Assembly (NCBI GenBank): GCA_040414495.1
Contig: JBEDUI010000199.1
Coordinates: 1-64,000, forward strand
DNA from: DATAVB01 sp040414495
GTDB taxonomy: Bacteria > Actinomycetota > Actinomycetes > Mycobacteriales > QHCD01
Direction of reading: 5' to 3'
DNA: 64,000 nt
The notes beneath the pieces were generated by a model. That model had not been told where the DNA came from. It did no database searches and saw nothing but the letters and a program-made list of their open reading frames with translations. Position numbers and translations under genes: made by a program. Below, in pieces: positions 1-9,242 of the stretch; the first letter of the stretch is position 1, and every line of letters starts with the position of its first letter.

Positions 1-578
1 TCGGCGACCGGCGGGTATTGCCGGTTCGGTATCGCGATGACGTAGAGGCCGGCGGCGTGGGCGGACCGGATGCCGTTGCTGGAGTCCTCGAAAGCCAGGC
101 CCGGACCGTCGAATCCGACCCTGCGCACCGCCTCCACATAAACGTCCGGGGCCGGTTTGCCCCGAGCCACCTCCTCGCTGGAGACGGTGGCGCGGAACGT
201 CGCGGTCAGCCCGTTGCTGGCTAGCACCTGGTCGATCACCTCGCGGGCGGCCGAGGACGCCAGGCCCAACGGCAGCCGCGCCGCCAAAGCGTCGACCAGG
301 TCCCGGGCGCCGTCCATCAGCGGACCGCGCCCGGCATCGATGGCCGCGACGACGTGGTCGATGCAGCGGCGCCGCACCTGCTCGGCGTCAGCCGACCGGC
401 CGACCTGATCGGCCAGGTACCGCGCCCATTCCGGCGAGCTCATGCCCTGCATCGCCGGGCTGTACTCGGGTTTCCAGGCGGCGCCGACCGCCGCTACGTA
501 GCTCTGCCAGCTCTCTTCCCAGAGGTGCTCGGTGTCGGCGAGGACGCCGTCGAGGTCGAAGATCGCACCCGCAAGCAC
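1..578 (-). CDS. HAD-superfamily phosphatase (beta-phosphoglucomutase-like), 3' end cut by window
   Basis: Cytoplasmic haloacid dehalogenase-type phosphatase, probably acting on a small phosphorylated metabolite. About 192 residues are visible and the C-terminus lies outside the window. The nucleophile motif DLDGVLAD (residues 8-15, Asp8 and Asp10) opens the protein. A helical cap follows, then the motif II region LASSAA, the motif III lysine in ARGKPAPD, and motif IV FEDSSNG. The GTG start at 578 was chosen because AGAAGGGA lies 8 nt upstream and the DxD motif is then at the normal distance from the N-terminus. The phosphatase/phosphomutase family is clear; the substrate cannot be read from the sequence. 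Confidence 0.85.
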   Translation of the reverse strand, partial: MLAGAIFDLDGVLADTEHLWEESWQSYVAAVGAAWKPEYSPAMQGMSSPEWARYLADQVGRSADAEQVRRRCIDHVVAAIDAGRGPLMDGARDLVDALAARLPLGLASSAAREVIDQVLASNGLTATFRATVSSEEVARGKPAPDVYVEAVRRVGFDGPGLAFEDSSNGIRSAHAAGLYVIAIPNRQYPPVA

Positions 579-664
579 CCAGTCGGTCCCTTCTGATGTG
601 AAAGTTAACGAGCTTCTTGAGAACTGGTGCGAATTCTGCCGTCTCGCGAAGTCCGCAGCAAGAA

Positions 665-1432
665 CTAGAGGCCGACGCTGTTCTGCATCATGCCGCCGTC
701 GACGAATACGGTCGTGGCGGTGGCGTACCCGCCCTTGTCCGACGCGAGAAATACCACCAGGCTGGCGATGTCTTCGGGCGAGGCGAGCCGGCCCAATGGG
801 ATCGCGCTCTGCAGCGTGGCCAGCTTCCCCGGATCGTCCAATGTGGACTGGTTAATTGGGGTGGCGACCGCGCCCGGCCCCACGTTCAGCACCCGGATGT
901 TGTGCTTACCCAACTCGACACCGGCGGTCCGGGTCAGCATTCGGGTGCCGCCTTTGGAGACGCAGTAGGCCACGTTGCCCGGCATTGGCCAGTCCTCATG
1001 CACCGAGGAGATGTTGATCACCGTGCCGCCACCGCCTTGCGCGATGAACTGCTTGGCCGCGAGCTGGGTGCCGAAGAACGCGCTCTTGAGGTTGACCTCC
1101 AGCACCTTCTCGTACTCCTCCTCGGTGGTCTCGAGGATGGAGGTACGGGTCTCGATGCCGGCGTTGTTCACCAACACATCGAGCCGGCCGAAGGTCTCGA
1201 CCGCCGTCGCGACCATGCGCTGCAGGTCGGGCACTTTGCTGACATCGGCCCGCACGCCGACCGCTTTGCCGCCGGCCGCCTCGATCTTGCCGATGAGGGC
1301 CGCGGTCGCCTCCGGGTGGTCGATGTAGTCGATCACCAGGTTCGCCCCCTCGGCCGCGGCGGCGAGCACGATCGCCTCGCCGATGCCGCTGTTGCCGCCG
1401 GTGACGATAACGGTCTTCCCCTCAAGCAGCAC
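665..1432 (-). CDS. SDR-family oxidoreductase, glucose 1-dehydrogenase-like
   Basis: Classical short-chain dehydrogenase of 255 residues using NAD(P). The cofactor motif TGGNSGIG is at 11-18, NNAG at 89-92, and the catalytic Ser143, Tyr156 and Lys160 are in place. The stretch SSVHEDWP after the catalytic serine and the C-terminal VDGGM resemble glucose 1-dehydrogenases, but the substrate is inferred only by that likeness. The open frame extends further upstream to 1543; the GTG at 1432 is preferred because AGGGAG sits about 8 nt before it and the fold starts there. It lies downstream of lon on the same strand, separated from it by a strong terminator hairpin, so it probably has its own promoter. 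Confidence 0.85.
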   Translation of the reverse strand: MLLEGKTVIVTGGNSGIGEAIVLAAAAEGANLVIDYIDHPEATAALIGKIEAAGGKAVGVRADVSKVPDLQRMVATAVETFGRLDVLVNNAGIETRTSILETTEEEYEKVLEVNLKSAFFGTQLAAKQFIAQGGGGTVINISSVHEDWPMPGNVAYCVSKGGTRMLTRTAGVELGKHNIRVLNVGPGAVATPINQSTLDDPGKLATLQSAIPLGRLASPEDIASLVVFLASDKGGYATATTVFVDGGMMQNSVGL

Positions 1433-1528
1433 CTTCGTAGCTCCCTGTTTCTGCGCGCACCGGATGACATTGCGAGTTTTGCAGACAGGTCGGATTAGCG
1501 AAGCCCTCGGATTTCGTGCGGACATGAA

Positions 1529-1563
1529 AAGGCCCGGGTCCACGCTGGGTGGACCCGGGCCGG
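1529..1563 (-). terminator. Intrinsic terminator of lon
   Basis: A perfect 13-bp stem (1531-1543 with 1549-1561) closes a 5-nt loop and is followed on the minus strand by TTTT. It lies 15 bp after the lon stop codon and separates lon from the SDR gene. Confidence 0.85.
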
Positions 1564-1577
1564 GTTGTGTTCAGTTA

Positions 1578-3965
1578 TCAGGCAGCCGCGCTGATACGGG
1601 CCGGCTCCAGGGCCAGCTCCAGCACCTCGCGCACGTCGCTCACCGGGTGCACCTCCAGCTGGCTGCGCACCTCCGCGGGGACGTCGTCCAGATCCGGCTC
1701 GTTACGGGCCGGGATCAGAACGGTGGTGATGCCGGCGCGGTGGGCGGCAAGCAGCTTCTGCTTCACGCCACCGATCGGCAACACCCGTCCGGTCAGCGAA
1801 ACCTCACCGGTCATTGCCACGTCGGAGCGCACCGGCCGTCCGGACAGCAGCGAGGCAAGCGCCGTCGTCATCGTGACACCCGCGCTCGGGCCGTCCTTCG
1901 GGGTCGCGCCGGCCGGAACGTGGATGTGCACGCTCCGTTCCTTCAGGTCGCTCACCGGCAACTCCAACTCCACGCCGTGCGAACGCAGGTAGGACAACGC
2001 GATCTGCGCCGACTCCTTCATCACGTCACCGAGCTGGCCGGTCAGGGTCAGCCCGCCACCGCCGGTCTCCGGGTCAGCCAACGACGCCTCGACGAAGAGC
2101 ACGTCGCCACCGGCACCGGTCACTGCCAGGCCGGTCGCCACGCCCGGCAACGCGGTCCGCTCAGCCGACTCCGGAGTGAAGTGCGGCCGGCCAACGTACG
2201 TCGTCAGGTTGTCCGGGTCGATCGTCACCGGCAATTCGGTGTCGCCCAGAGCCAACTGGGCCGCGATCTTGCGCAGCGCCCGGGCGATGCTCCGCTCCAG
2301 GCCACGGACACCGGCTTCCCGGTTGTACTCGCTGGCCAGCTTCGAGAGCGCCTCGTCGGTGATGGTCACGTCTGTCTCGGACAGACCGGCCCGCTCTTGC
2401 TGCCGGGGCAGCAGGTGGTCGCGTCCGATGGTGACCTTCTCCGCCTCGGTGTACCCGTCCAGGCTCACCAGCTCCATCCGGTCCAGCAACGGCGCCGGGA
2501 TCGAGTCCAGAACGTTGGCGGTCGCCAGGAACAGTACGTCGGACAGGTCGAGCTCGACCTCCAGGTAGTGGTCGCGGAACGTGTGGTTCTGGGCCGGGTC
2601 GAGCACCTCCAGCAGCGCTGCCGTCGGGTCGCCCCGGTAGTCAGCGCCGACCTTGTCGACCTCGTCCAGCAGCACGACCGGGTTCATCGAGCCGGCCTCC
2701 TTGATGGCCCGCACAATGCGACCGGGCAGCGCGCCGACGTACGTACGCCGGTGGCCACGGATCTCGGCCTCGTCCCGGATGCCGCCGAGCGCGACTCGGA
2801 CGAACTTACGTCCCATCGCCCGCGCGACCGACTCACCCAGCGAGGTCTTACCAACACCGGGCGGACCAACCAGACCGAGCACGGCACCGCTGCGCCGACC
2901 GGACACCACGCCCAGCCCACGCTCTTCACGCCGCTGCCGGACGGCCAGGTACTCGATGATCCGGTCCTTCACGTCGGTCAGACCGGAGTGGTCGGCGTCC
3001 AGGATCTCCCGCGCGCCGGGGATGTCGTACGAGTCGTCGGTCCGGGTGTTCCACGGCAGCTCCAGCACCGTGTCCAACCAGGTGCGGATCCAGCTGCCTT
3101 CCGGCGAGGCGTCCGAGCTGCGTTCGAGCTTGTCGACCTCCTTGAGGGCGGCCTCACGCACCTTGTCCGGCAGGTCGGCGGCCTCGACGCGAGCGCGGTA
3201 GTCGTCCTGCTCAGAAGCCGGGGTACCGTCCAGTTCGGACAGTTCCTTCTTCACCGCATCCAACTGCCGGCGCAGCAGGAACTCACGCTGCTGCTTGTCA
3301 ACGCCGTCCTGCACTTCCTTGCGGATGGTGTCGGCGACCTCCTGCTCGGCGATGTGGTCCTTGGTCCACTGCAACGCCAGCTCCAGCCGCTGCGGCACCT
3401 CGAGGGTCTCCAGCAATTCCTGCTTCTGGGTCCGGCTCAGGTACGGCGCGTAGCCGGCCTGGTCGGCCAGGCGTCCGGCGTCTTCGATGCCCTCGACGAC
3501 CTCGGCCAGTTGCCAGGCGCCGCGCTCGTGCAGGGCGGCGACCATGAGCCGCTTCAGTTCGGTGGCCAGCTCCAGCGCGTGGTCGTCCACGACGGTGTCG
3601 TCGGTGATCGGCGTCGCCTCGACCCACAGCGCGGCACCCGGGCCCGGCACGCCGATCCCGATCCGCATCCTGGTCTCGGCCCGGACCACCGCGGCCTGCC
3701 GGCCGTTGGGCAACCGGCCGATCTGCTCGATGATCGCGCGCACGCCAATCGCGCCGTAGACGCCTTCATGCCGCGGCGTAACCAACACCTCGGCGTCTCT
3801 GGCCGACCGCATCCCCGGCTGGGCTTCCCGGGCGTCGTTCAAGGCCCGGGCCGCGTCCACCGCTGCCCGTATGTCCTGTTCGGAGAGGTCGATCGGAACA
3901 ACCATGCCCGGCAACACGACCTCTTCGTCGAGGGGCAGCACGGGCAATTTCACGGTCCCGCTCAT
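1578..3965 (-). CDS. lon: ATP-dependent protease Lon
   Basis: Full-length Lon (795 residues), the cytoplasmic AAA+ protease that degrades misfolded and regulatory proteins. The N-terminal substrate-binding domain (1-200) is followed by a coiled linker. Walker A GPPGVGKT is at 367-374 and Walker B VVLLDEVDK near 430-438. The protease domain carries catalytic Ser694 in DGPSAG and Lys737 in VKQKL, 43 residues apart as in Escherichia coli Lon. The ATG at 3965 has AGGAAGAAG upstream. A HAIR-type inverted repeat 36 bp upstream suggests HspR heat-shock control, as known for lon in Streptomyces. A terminator hairpin follows the stop. All key residues are present. Confidence 0.98.
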   Translation of the reverse strand: MSGTVKLPVLPLDEEVVLPGMVVPIDLSEQDIRAAVDAARALNDAREAQPGMRSARDAEVLVTPRHEGVYGAIGVRAIIEQIGRLPNGRQAAVVRAETRMRIGIGVPGPGAALWVEATPITDDTVVDDHALELATELKRLMVAALHERGAWQLAEVVEGIEDAGRLADQAGYAPYLSRTQKQELLETLEVPQRLELALQWTKDHIAEQEVADTIRKEVQDGVDKQQREFLLRRQLDAVKKELSELDGTPASEQDDYRARVEAADLPDKVREAALKEVDKLERSSDASPEGSWIRTWLDTVLELPWNTRTDDSYDIPGAREILDADHSGLTDVKDRIIEYLAVRQRREERGLGVVSGRRSGAVLGLVGPPGVGKTSLGESVARAMGRKFVRVALGGIRDEAEIRGHRRTYVGALPGRIVRAIKEAGSMNPVVLLDEVDKVGADYRGDPTAALLEVLDPAQNHTFRDHYLEVELDLSDVLFLATANVLDSIPAPLLDRMELVSLDGYTEAEKVTIGRDHLLPRQQERAGLSETDVTITDEALSKLASEYNREAGVRGLERSIARALRKIAAQLALGDTELPVTIDPDNLTTYVGRPHFTPESAERTALPGVATGLAVTGAGGDVLFVEASLADPETGGGGLTLTGQLGDVMKESAQIALSYLRSHGVELELPVSDLKERSVHIHVPAGATPKDGPSAGVTMTTALASLLSGRPVRSDVAMTGEVSLTGRVLPIGGVKQKLLAAHRAGITTVLIPARNEPDLDDVPAEVRSQLEVHPVSDVREVLELALEPARISAAA

Positions 3966-4000
3966 CAGGTCACTTCTTCCTAAGTTCGAACGATGTCGAA

Positions 4001-4021
4001 ATTGAGTTACGTCGACTCAAG
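4001..4021. promoter_or_regulatory. HAIR-type element (candidate HspR operator) upstream of lon
   Basis: On the minus strand the site reads CTTGAGT-N7-ACTCAAT, matching 13 of 14 arm bases of the HspR-associated inverted repeat CTTGAGT-N7-ACTCAAG with the exact 7-nt spacer. It sits 36-56 bp upstream of the lon ATG, where a repressor would block the promoter. HspR itself is not encoded in the window. Confidence 0.85.
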
Positions 4022-4084
4022 TACCTGAGGGCCGTGGTTGTTCCCGCCGTTCGCCAGGAGCGATCGTGCGGGTTATGTACGGAT

Positions 4085-5590
4085 TTAGGCGGGTGCCTCT
4101 TCGCGGTCCGGGTTCAGCGGAGGCCCAGCGACCGGACAGAAGGAGTGACAGGGCGCATCGACGACGGTCGAGGTCTTCAGCATCGTGAACGCGATGCCCG
4201 CCCCGACCACCAACAGACCCGCGCAAATGAGCATCGAGTTGCGGTAGGCCGGGTGCAGTTGGCTGGCGTTGGTCAGCGAGCCGTGGCCAAGCCCGGCCGC
4301 CAACGGCAGTACGGCGACCGCGAGCAGCCCGGCCGCCCGGGCAATGGCGTTGTTGACGCCGCTGGCCACTCCGGCGAAGTGGTCGTCGACCGAGCCGAGC
4401 GCGGTCGCGGTCAGCGGCGCGACGGTCAGCGACAGACCCAGGCCCAGGATGATGACCGGTGGCAGCACATCGGTGACGTAGTTCGCGTTGAACCCGACCT
4501 GGGACAGCCAGATCAAGGCACCGGCGCAGATGAGCGGGCCGAGCGTCATCGGCAGCCGCGGCCCGATGCGTCCGGACAATGCGCCGGCCCGGGCCGAGAG
4601 CAACAGCATCAGCGCCGTAACCGGCAGCAACGCGACGCCGGCCGCGATCGGCGAGAACCCGGCCACAACCTGCAGGTTGATGACGACGAGGAAGAACACG
4701 CCGCCCAACGCCGCGTACACCGCGAACGTCACCAGATTGGCCGCGGTGAACGGCTTCGAACGGAACAGTGTCAGCGGCAGCATCGGATGCGAGGACCGGT
4801 GCTCGATCATCACGAAACCGACCAGACCGACCACGCCGATCAGCAATGACCCGAACACCAGGGGGCTACCCGGACCCTTGTCGGGCCAGGCGGTGAAGCC
4901 GAGGGTGAGGCCGGCCAGGCCGACCGCTCCGGCCAGTGCGCCGCCGATGTCGAGTTGCTGCGCGGCCTCCGGGTTGGAGGTCTCCGGTACGTGCCAGAGC
5001 GAGACCAGAACGACGACGGCGGCGATCGGCACGTTGATGAGGAAGACCAGCCGCCAGGTCGAGACCTCGACCAGCCAACCGCCCAGGAACGGTCCGATCG
5101 CCCCGGTGATGCCGGCCAGTCCGGACCAGGCGCCGATCGCCTTGCCGCGATCGTCCTGATCGAAGCTCGCCTCCAGGATCGCCAACGCGCCCGGGGTCAA
5201 CAGCGCACCGCCGATCCCCTGCAGCGCCCGCGCCGCGATCAACGCCTCGATGTTGGGCGAGATCCCGCACAGCAACGACGCGATGGCGAACCAGGCCACG
5301 CCGGTAACGAAGACGCGACGCCGGCCGAACCGGTCGCCGAGTGAGCCGCCGAGCAGGATCAACGCGGCCAGCGTCAGCGTATAGCCGTTGACTGTCCACT
5401 GTAGACCGGCGGCGCTGGCGTGGAAGTCCTTACCAATCCGGGGTAGCGCGATGTTGACGACCGTCGCATCGAGGAAAGCCATACCCGAGCCGAGCACCGT
5501 GGCGAACAGGACCCACCGGCCAGGACCGGACCCGTAATGCAGGTCGACCTGTTGCTGACTCAGGCCATGATTTGGTCGACGTAACACCAT
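4085..5590 (-). CDS. MFS transporter, DHA2 (EmrB/QacA) drug-efflux family
   Basis: Integral membrane exporter of 501 residues, the usual length for 14-helix DHA2 proton antiporters. The N-terminal segment has the family signature around FLDATVVNIALPRI, followed by motif A GGSLGDRFGRRRVF and the motif C region ALQGIGGALLTPGALA. Fourteen hydrophobic segments are plausible. The ATG at 5590 has GGGAGAAG upstream and overlaps the end of the zinc-finger gene by 31 bp, so the two are likely cotranscribed. The family exports lipophilic drugs or dyes; no specific substrate can be assigned. Confidence 0.93.
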   Translation of the reverse strand: MVLRRPNHGLSQQQVDLHYGSGPGRWVLFATVLGSGMAFLDATVVNIALPRIGKDFHASAAGLQWTVNGYTLTLAALILLGGSLGDRFGRRRVFVTGVAWFAIASLLCGISPNIEALIAARALQGIGGALLTPGALAILEASFDQDDRGKAIGAWSGLAGITGAIGPFLGGWLVEVSTWRLVFLINVPIAAVVVLVSLWHVPETSNPEAAQQLDIGGALAGAVGLAGLTLGFTAWPDKGPGSPLVFGSLLIGVVGLVGFVMIEHRSSHPMLPLTLFRSKPFTAANLVTFAVYAALGGVFFLVVINLQVVAGFSPIAAGVALLPVTALMLLLSARAGALSGRIGPRLPMTLGPLICAGALIWLSQVGFNANYVTDVLPPVIILGLGLSLTVAPLTATALGSVDDHFAGVASGVNNAIARAAGLLAVAVLPLAAGLGHGSLTNASQLHPAYRNSMLICAGLLVVGAGIAFTMLKTSTVVDAPCHSFCPVAGPPLNPDREEAPA

Positions 5591-5817
5591 CGCCAGTCTT
5601 CTCCCGGCTGGAAGCTACGCACCACCGGATGAGTCGTGGCGTGGAAGTGCGCGGTCGCGTGTCGATTCGGCGACGAGTCGCAGCAGCCGACGTGGCCGCA
5701 GGTCAGACACAGGCGCAGGTGCACCCATCGGCCGCCGCTGGCCAGACACTCCGCGCAACCCTCCGGTGTCTGGGCCTCGACCGAACCGGCTTCTTCCAGA
5801 TGTGCACACACCGCCAT
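5560..5817 (-). CDS. UBP-type zinc finger protein
   Basis: Small 85-residue protein made almost entirely of one ZnF-UBP module. CAEC, CLTCGHVGCC and the histidines in NRHATAHFHATTHP provide the Cys/His zinc ligands. GHVGCCDSS is the family core. In eukaryotes the domain binds ubiquitin C-termini; in bacteria its role is unknown. The ATG at 5817 follows GGGGGAG. It is the first gene of a pair with the DHA2 exporter, overlapping it by 31 bp, so it may serve the pump's expression or stability, which is inference from position only. Confidence 0.85.
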   Translation of the reverse strand: MAVCAHLEEAGSVEAQTPEGCAECLASGGRWVHLRLCLTCGHVGCCDSSPNRHATAHFHATTHPVVRSFQPGEDWRWCYVDQIMA

Positions 5818-5964
5818 AGAACTCCCCCGTTCCGCGACCGTCCCGTGGGCGATTCCGCGCGGCGATCCCGGCCGGCTCTCGCCCGGGCGACGCTACGCCG
5901 GGCCGCGAAGAGGCGTCAACACGCCTTAGGTCAGTCCCGGGTCACCTCCCAGAGAGTGCCCGGT

Positions 5965-7137
5965 TCACAGGAACGCGTGGCCCTCGCCGCGGTACGTCGG
6001 TACGACGCCCGCGATCCGGTCGCCGTCGATGAGGTGCAGTTCGTCGACGCGCTCGCACAGCTCGCCCGCCTTGGCGTGCCGGAACCAGACCCGGTCGCCT
6101 GGCCGCAGCCCGTCGGTGGCCCGGCCCCGCAGCGGCGTCTGCACCTCGCCGGCACCTTCGACCGGGAGCAGCGACAGACCGGCCGGGTACACCGGCTGCG
6201 GCCACCGATCCGGCCCGGCCGGGCCGGAGGCGATCCAGCCGCCACCGGCCACGGTCACCAGGCCCGGACCGGGTCGGCGGGTGACCGGCAGCGCGAACAG
6301 CGCGGCTGGCGCGGGCGTGAAGGACCGGTATCCGTCGAAGAGCCGTGGACCGTACAGACCCGAGCCGGCGGCGACTTCCGTGACCGACGGCTCCGCCGCG
6401 GTCCGCTCGACGCTGCCGGTGCCGCCGCCGTTGACGAACTCCAACGGCGCCACCGCCCGTACCGCCGCCACCACGGCGGCCCGCCGGTCGGCCAATTCCC
6501 GGGCCGAGACCGCCTGCATCGCCCGGACCGCCGCTCCGCGTACCGGCCGGCCCGGCGGCCGGTCCCCCACGCCGGCGATCTGCGCCTCGTACGCCATCAG
6601 CCCAACCAGCCGGAATCCCCGCCGTTCCTGCACGACGCGGGCCATCGAGACGACCTGCTCCGGCGTGTGCAGCGGCGAACGTCGGGCCCCGATGTGCACC
6701 CGGCCACTCGCCAACCGCAGCGACGCATCGACGTCGAGACAGACCCGTATTTCGGGCCGACCAGCCGGAACCGCGTCGTCAATGAGGTCGAGTTGCTCGG
6801 CGCTGTCGATCATCACGGTGACCCGCCGCGCCGCCCGCTCGTCGTTCGCGAGCTGCCGTAGCGCGGACCGGTCGGCGGTCGGGTACGCCACCACCACGTC
6901 GTCGATGTCGGCCGACAGCCACAGCGCCTCGGCCAGCGTGTACGCCAGTACGCCGGCGTATCCGTCGATGCCCAGCACGTCGGTGATCAGAGAACGGCAG
7001 CGCACCGACTTGCTGGCCAGCCGGATCGTCCGGCCGCCGGCCCGCCGGGTCAGGTCGGCCGCGTTGGCCCGCAGCGCCGGCAGATCAACCACCGCGAACG
7101 GCGGGTCCAGATGGGCGGTCGCGCGATCCAACCTCAT
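5965..7137 (-). CDS. PLP-dependent fold-III enzyme (amino acid aldolase/deaminase-like)
   Basis: 390-residue protein of the alanine racemase N-terminal/D-threonine aldolase-like fold III PLP family. The likely Schiff-base lysine is Lys43 in LASKSVRC. The conserved glycine-rich phosphate-binding stretch FVNGGGTGS and the C-terminal region around RPGDRVWFRHAKAGE, typical of D-threonine aldolase-like metal sites, are present. Its ATG at 7137 overlaps the TetR stop as ATGA, so the two genes are coupled. It faces an FAD-linked sugar oxidase across the TetR promoter region. The family is sure; the amino acid substrate and reaction are not. Confidence 0.8.
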   Translation of the reverse strand: MRLDRATAHLDPPFAVVDLPALRANAADLTRRAGGRTIRLASKSVRCRSLITDVLGIDGYAGVLAYTLAEALWLSADIDDVVVAYPTADRSALRQLANDERAARRVTVMIDSAEQLDLIDDAVPAGRPEIRVCLDVDASLRLASGRVHIGARRSPLHTPEQVVSMARVVQERRGFRLVGLMAYEAQIAGVGDRPPGRPVRGAAVRAMQAVSARELADRRAAVVAAVRAVAPLEFVNGGGTGSVERTAAEPSVTEVAAGSGLYGPRLFDGYRSFTPAPAALFALPVTRRPGPGLVTVAGGGWIASGPAGPDRWPQPVYPAGLSLLPVEGAGEVQTPLRGRATDGLRPGDRVWFRHAKAGELCERVDELHLIDGDRIAGVVPTYRGEGHAFL

Positions 7138-7733
7138 GACGCCGCCTGGGCATAACTGGCCAGCTGCAACGCGAACTGGTCCAAGACCGCGAGTGCCTGC
7201 GCGCCATCCCGGTCGGCGAGCCAGCCCAACGTCAGTCCGTCCAGCACGGTCGCCAGCATCCGGGCCAGCACCGGCAACGGGATGCTCCAGCTCACCCCGG
7301 CCGCCTCGGCCAATGCCCGCAACACCGTGCTGGCGCCGTCGAAATACGACCGGTACTGCCGGCGCGGCAGGTCCTCCAACCCGGTGGTGCGGTAGGCGTA
7401 CTGCGTCAACTCGTACGTCACCCGGTGCTCGTCCGGCGCCGCCTCGACCAACTGCCAGTACCCGCGTAACCCGGTCCGCAGAGCCTCGTGCACGTCGGCG
7501 CCGGGCCGCAGGGTCGCCAGCGCGGCGGCGGTTTCGCGGGCCACCAGCGCATCGGTCAACTCGGCCAGCAATTCGTTCTTGGAGCGGTAGCAATAGTGGA
7601 ACGCCGAGAGCGGCATGCCCGCCTCGGCCACGATCGCCCGGGTCGTGGTCGCGGCGATGCCGTCGCGGGCCAACACCCGCATCGCGGCGTCGGCCAGCAC
7701 CCGTCGTCGCTGGGTTGCCGGGATCCGGGGCAT
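7134..7733 (-). CDS. TetR-family transcriptional regulator
   Basis: 199-residue DNA-binding regulator with an N-terminal TetR helix-turn-helix (about residues 7-53, including GIAATTTRAIVAEAGMPLSA and FHYCYRSKNEL) and a helical ligand-binding domain. The frame is open to 7871, but the ATG at 7733 is preferred: GAGG lies 6 nt upstream and the domain begins directly after it. It is translationally coupled to the downstream PLP enzyme and divergent from the FAD oxidase and MFS gene. It probably represses both transcripts from the 164-bp shared region, a usual arrangement for this family. The ligand is unknown. Confidence 0.92.
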   Translation of the reverse strand: MPRIPATQRRRVLADAAMRVLARDGIAATTTRAIVAEAGMPLSAFHYCYRSKNELLAELTDALVARETAAALATLRPGADVHEALRTGLRGYWQLVEAAPDEHRVTYELTQYAYRTTGLEDLPRRQYRSYFDGASTVLRALAEAAGVSWSIPLPVLARMLATVLDGLTLGWLADRDGAQALAVLDQFALQLASYAQAAS

Positions 7734-7897
7734 CACGCACCTCACGACCGAGTCGACTGAGTCGGTTGTCCAAGACAAGCGATTGGGACGATCGTACGGG
7801 ACATACGTTCGGGACGCTTGACCACGATTGCGCACGGCCGCCATCCTGTGCTCGTCTGTGACGACCTGCACCGACGCATGCGATGGGGGGTGTTGCG

Positions 7898-9226
7898 ATG
7901 ACTCAAACCGTGAGCCAGATCTGGCGGAACTGGGCCGGAAACCAGTCGGCCTCCGGGATCACCTTTCGCCATCCCCGTACGGTCGGCGAGATCGTCGAGT
8001 TGGTGACGCAGGCCGGGAAGGACGGCCGGCAGATCAAGGCGATCGGCTCGGGACATTCGTTCACCGGGATCGGGCGGCCCGAAGACATTCAGCTGGTGCT
8101 GAGCCAACACGCGAACGTCTTGGCGCTGGACAGCGCGGCCGGGCTGGTCACCGTCGCCGGCGGAATGCCGCTGCACCGGTTGGGCCGGCTGCTCACCGAC
8201 GCGGGACTGTCGCTAACCAACCTCGGCGACATCGACCGGCAGACGGTCGCCGGCGCGTTGGCCACCGGCACCCACGGCACCGGGGCCCGGTTCGGTGGCC
8301 TGGCGACGCAGGTCCGCGGGTTGCAGCTGGTATTGGCCGACGGCTCGGTACTGGACTGCTCGCCGGCCGAGAACGCCGAGATCTTCAGCGCGGCCCGGAT
8401 CGGTCTGGGCGCATTGGGCATCGTGTCAACGGTGACGTTGCAGGCCGAAGCGGCATTCGGGCTGCGGGCGGTGGAACGCCCGATCCCGCTTGAGGAGGTC
8501 CTGACCGGCTTCGACGAATTGGCCGATGGCGCCGACCATTTCGAGTTCTATTGGTTCCCGCACACCGCGTCGGCATTGACCAAGACCAACCACCGGGTTC
8601 CGCTGGACGGCCTGGCCCCGCAACCGCGCTGGCGCGAGCTGTTCGTCGACGAGGTGCTCTCCAACGGCGTATTCGGAGCCAGCGTCGCGGTGAGCCGGCG
8701 GGCACCGGTCGTCACCAGGCCGCTGAACCGGATCGCGGCCAGGGCCCTGGGTTCGCGGACTTTCACCGACCACTCGCACAAGGTCTTCACCTCGCCGCGG
8801 CGGGTTCGGTTCATCGAGATGGAGTACGCGGTCCCCCGGGCGGCGATCGTCGAGGTCGTACGCGAGCTGCAGCGCACGATCGCGGCCGAAGGCTGGCGCA
8901 TCCCGTTCCCGATCGAGGTACGGGTCGCGGCAGCGGACGACATTCCGCTCTCGACCGCGCTCGAGCGGGACACCGCGTATCTGGCCGTACACCTGCCCAG
9001 GCAGGTCGAGATCGGGGCGTACTTCCGGACCGTGGAGCGCATCGCCGGGCAGGTCGGCGGACGGCCGCACTGGGGCAAGCTGCACTCGCTGGACGCGGCC
9101 GCGCTGCGTGAGCGGTATCCGCGCTTCGAGGAATTCGTGGCATTACGGGACCGGCTCGACCCGACCGGCCTGTTCACCAACGCCTATCTGGATCGGGTAC
9201 TCGGGCCGCCGCCAGGTCGGCGATGA
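7898..9226 (+). CDS. FAD-linked oxidase, D-arabinono-1,4-lactone oxidase/alditol oxidase family
   Basis: 442-residue flavoenzyme of the VAO/PCMH family. IGSGHSFTGI contains His53, equivalent to the histidine that holds FAD covalently in alditol and aldonolactone oxidases. The FAD-binding segment ATGTHGTGA spans about 122-130. The C-terminal ALO domain ends with the family hallmark HWGKLH and DPTGLFTNAYL. It would oxidise a sugar lactone or polyol using oxygen or another acceptor. The ATG at 7898 has a GGGGGG-rich ribosome site. It is followed 16 bp later by an MFS gene that may carry the substrate, and it is divergent from tetR. Confidence 0.88.
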   Translation: MTQTVSQIWRNWAGNQSASGITFRHPRTVGEIVELVTQAGKDGRQIKAIGSGHSFTGIGRPEDIQLVLSQHANVLALDSAAGLVTVAGGMPLHRLGRLLTDAGLSLTNLGDIDRQTVAGALATGTHGTGARFGGLATQVRGLQLVLADGSVLDCSPAENAEIFSAARIGLGALGIVSTVTLQAEAAFGLRAVERPIPLEEVLTGFDELADGADHFEFYWFPHTASALTKTNHRVPLDGLAPQPRWRELFVDEVLSNGVFGASVAVSRRAPVVTRPLNRIAARALGSRTFTDHSHKVFTSPRRVRFIEMEYAVPRAAIVEVVRELQRTIAAEGWRIPFPIEVRVAAADDIPLSTALERDTAYLAVHLPRQVEIGAYFRTVERIAGQVGGRPHWGKLHSLDAAALRERYPRFEEFVALRDRLDPTGLFTNAYLDRVLGPPPGRR

Positions 9227-9242
9227 CGCCGGGTCGCCGGCG

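Noticed and set aside
31..600. Plus-strand frames at the window start
   Set aside because: The minus strand reads as a clear HAD phosphatase with DLDGVLAD and GKPAPD motifs; the plus frames are shadows.
1383..3983. Very long plus-strand frame of 866 codons opposite lon
   Set aside because: It is the complement of a GC-rich gene with third-position G/C bias, rich in Arg, Gln and His, and has no domain. Lon on the minus strand explains the sequence.
7740..7815. Possible TetR operator around AGTCGACT before the FAD oxidase
   Set aside because: The 8-bp core is palindromic but the flanks do not pair well, and other candidates in the same space are as good. Too weak to list as a site.
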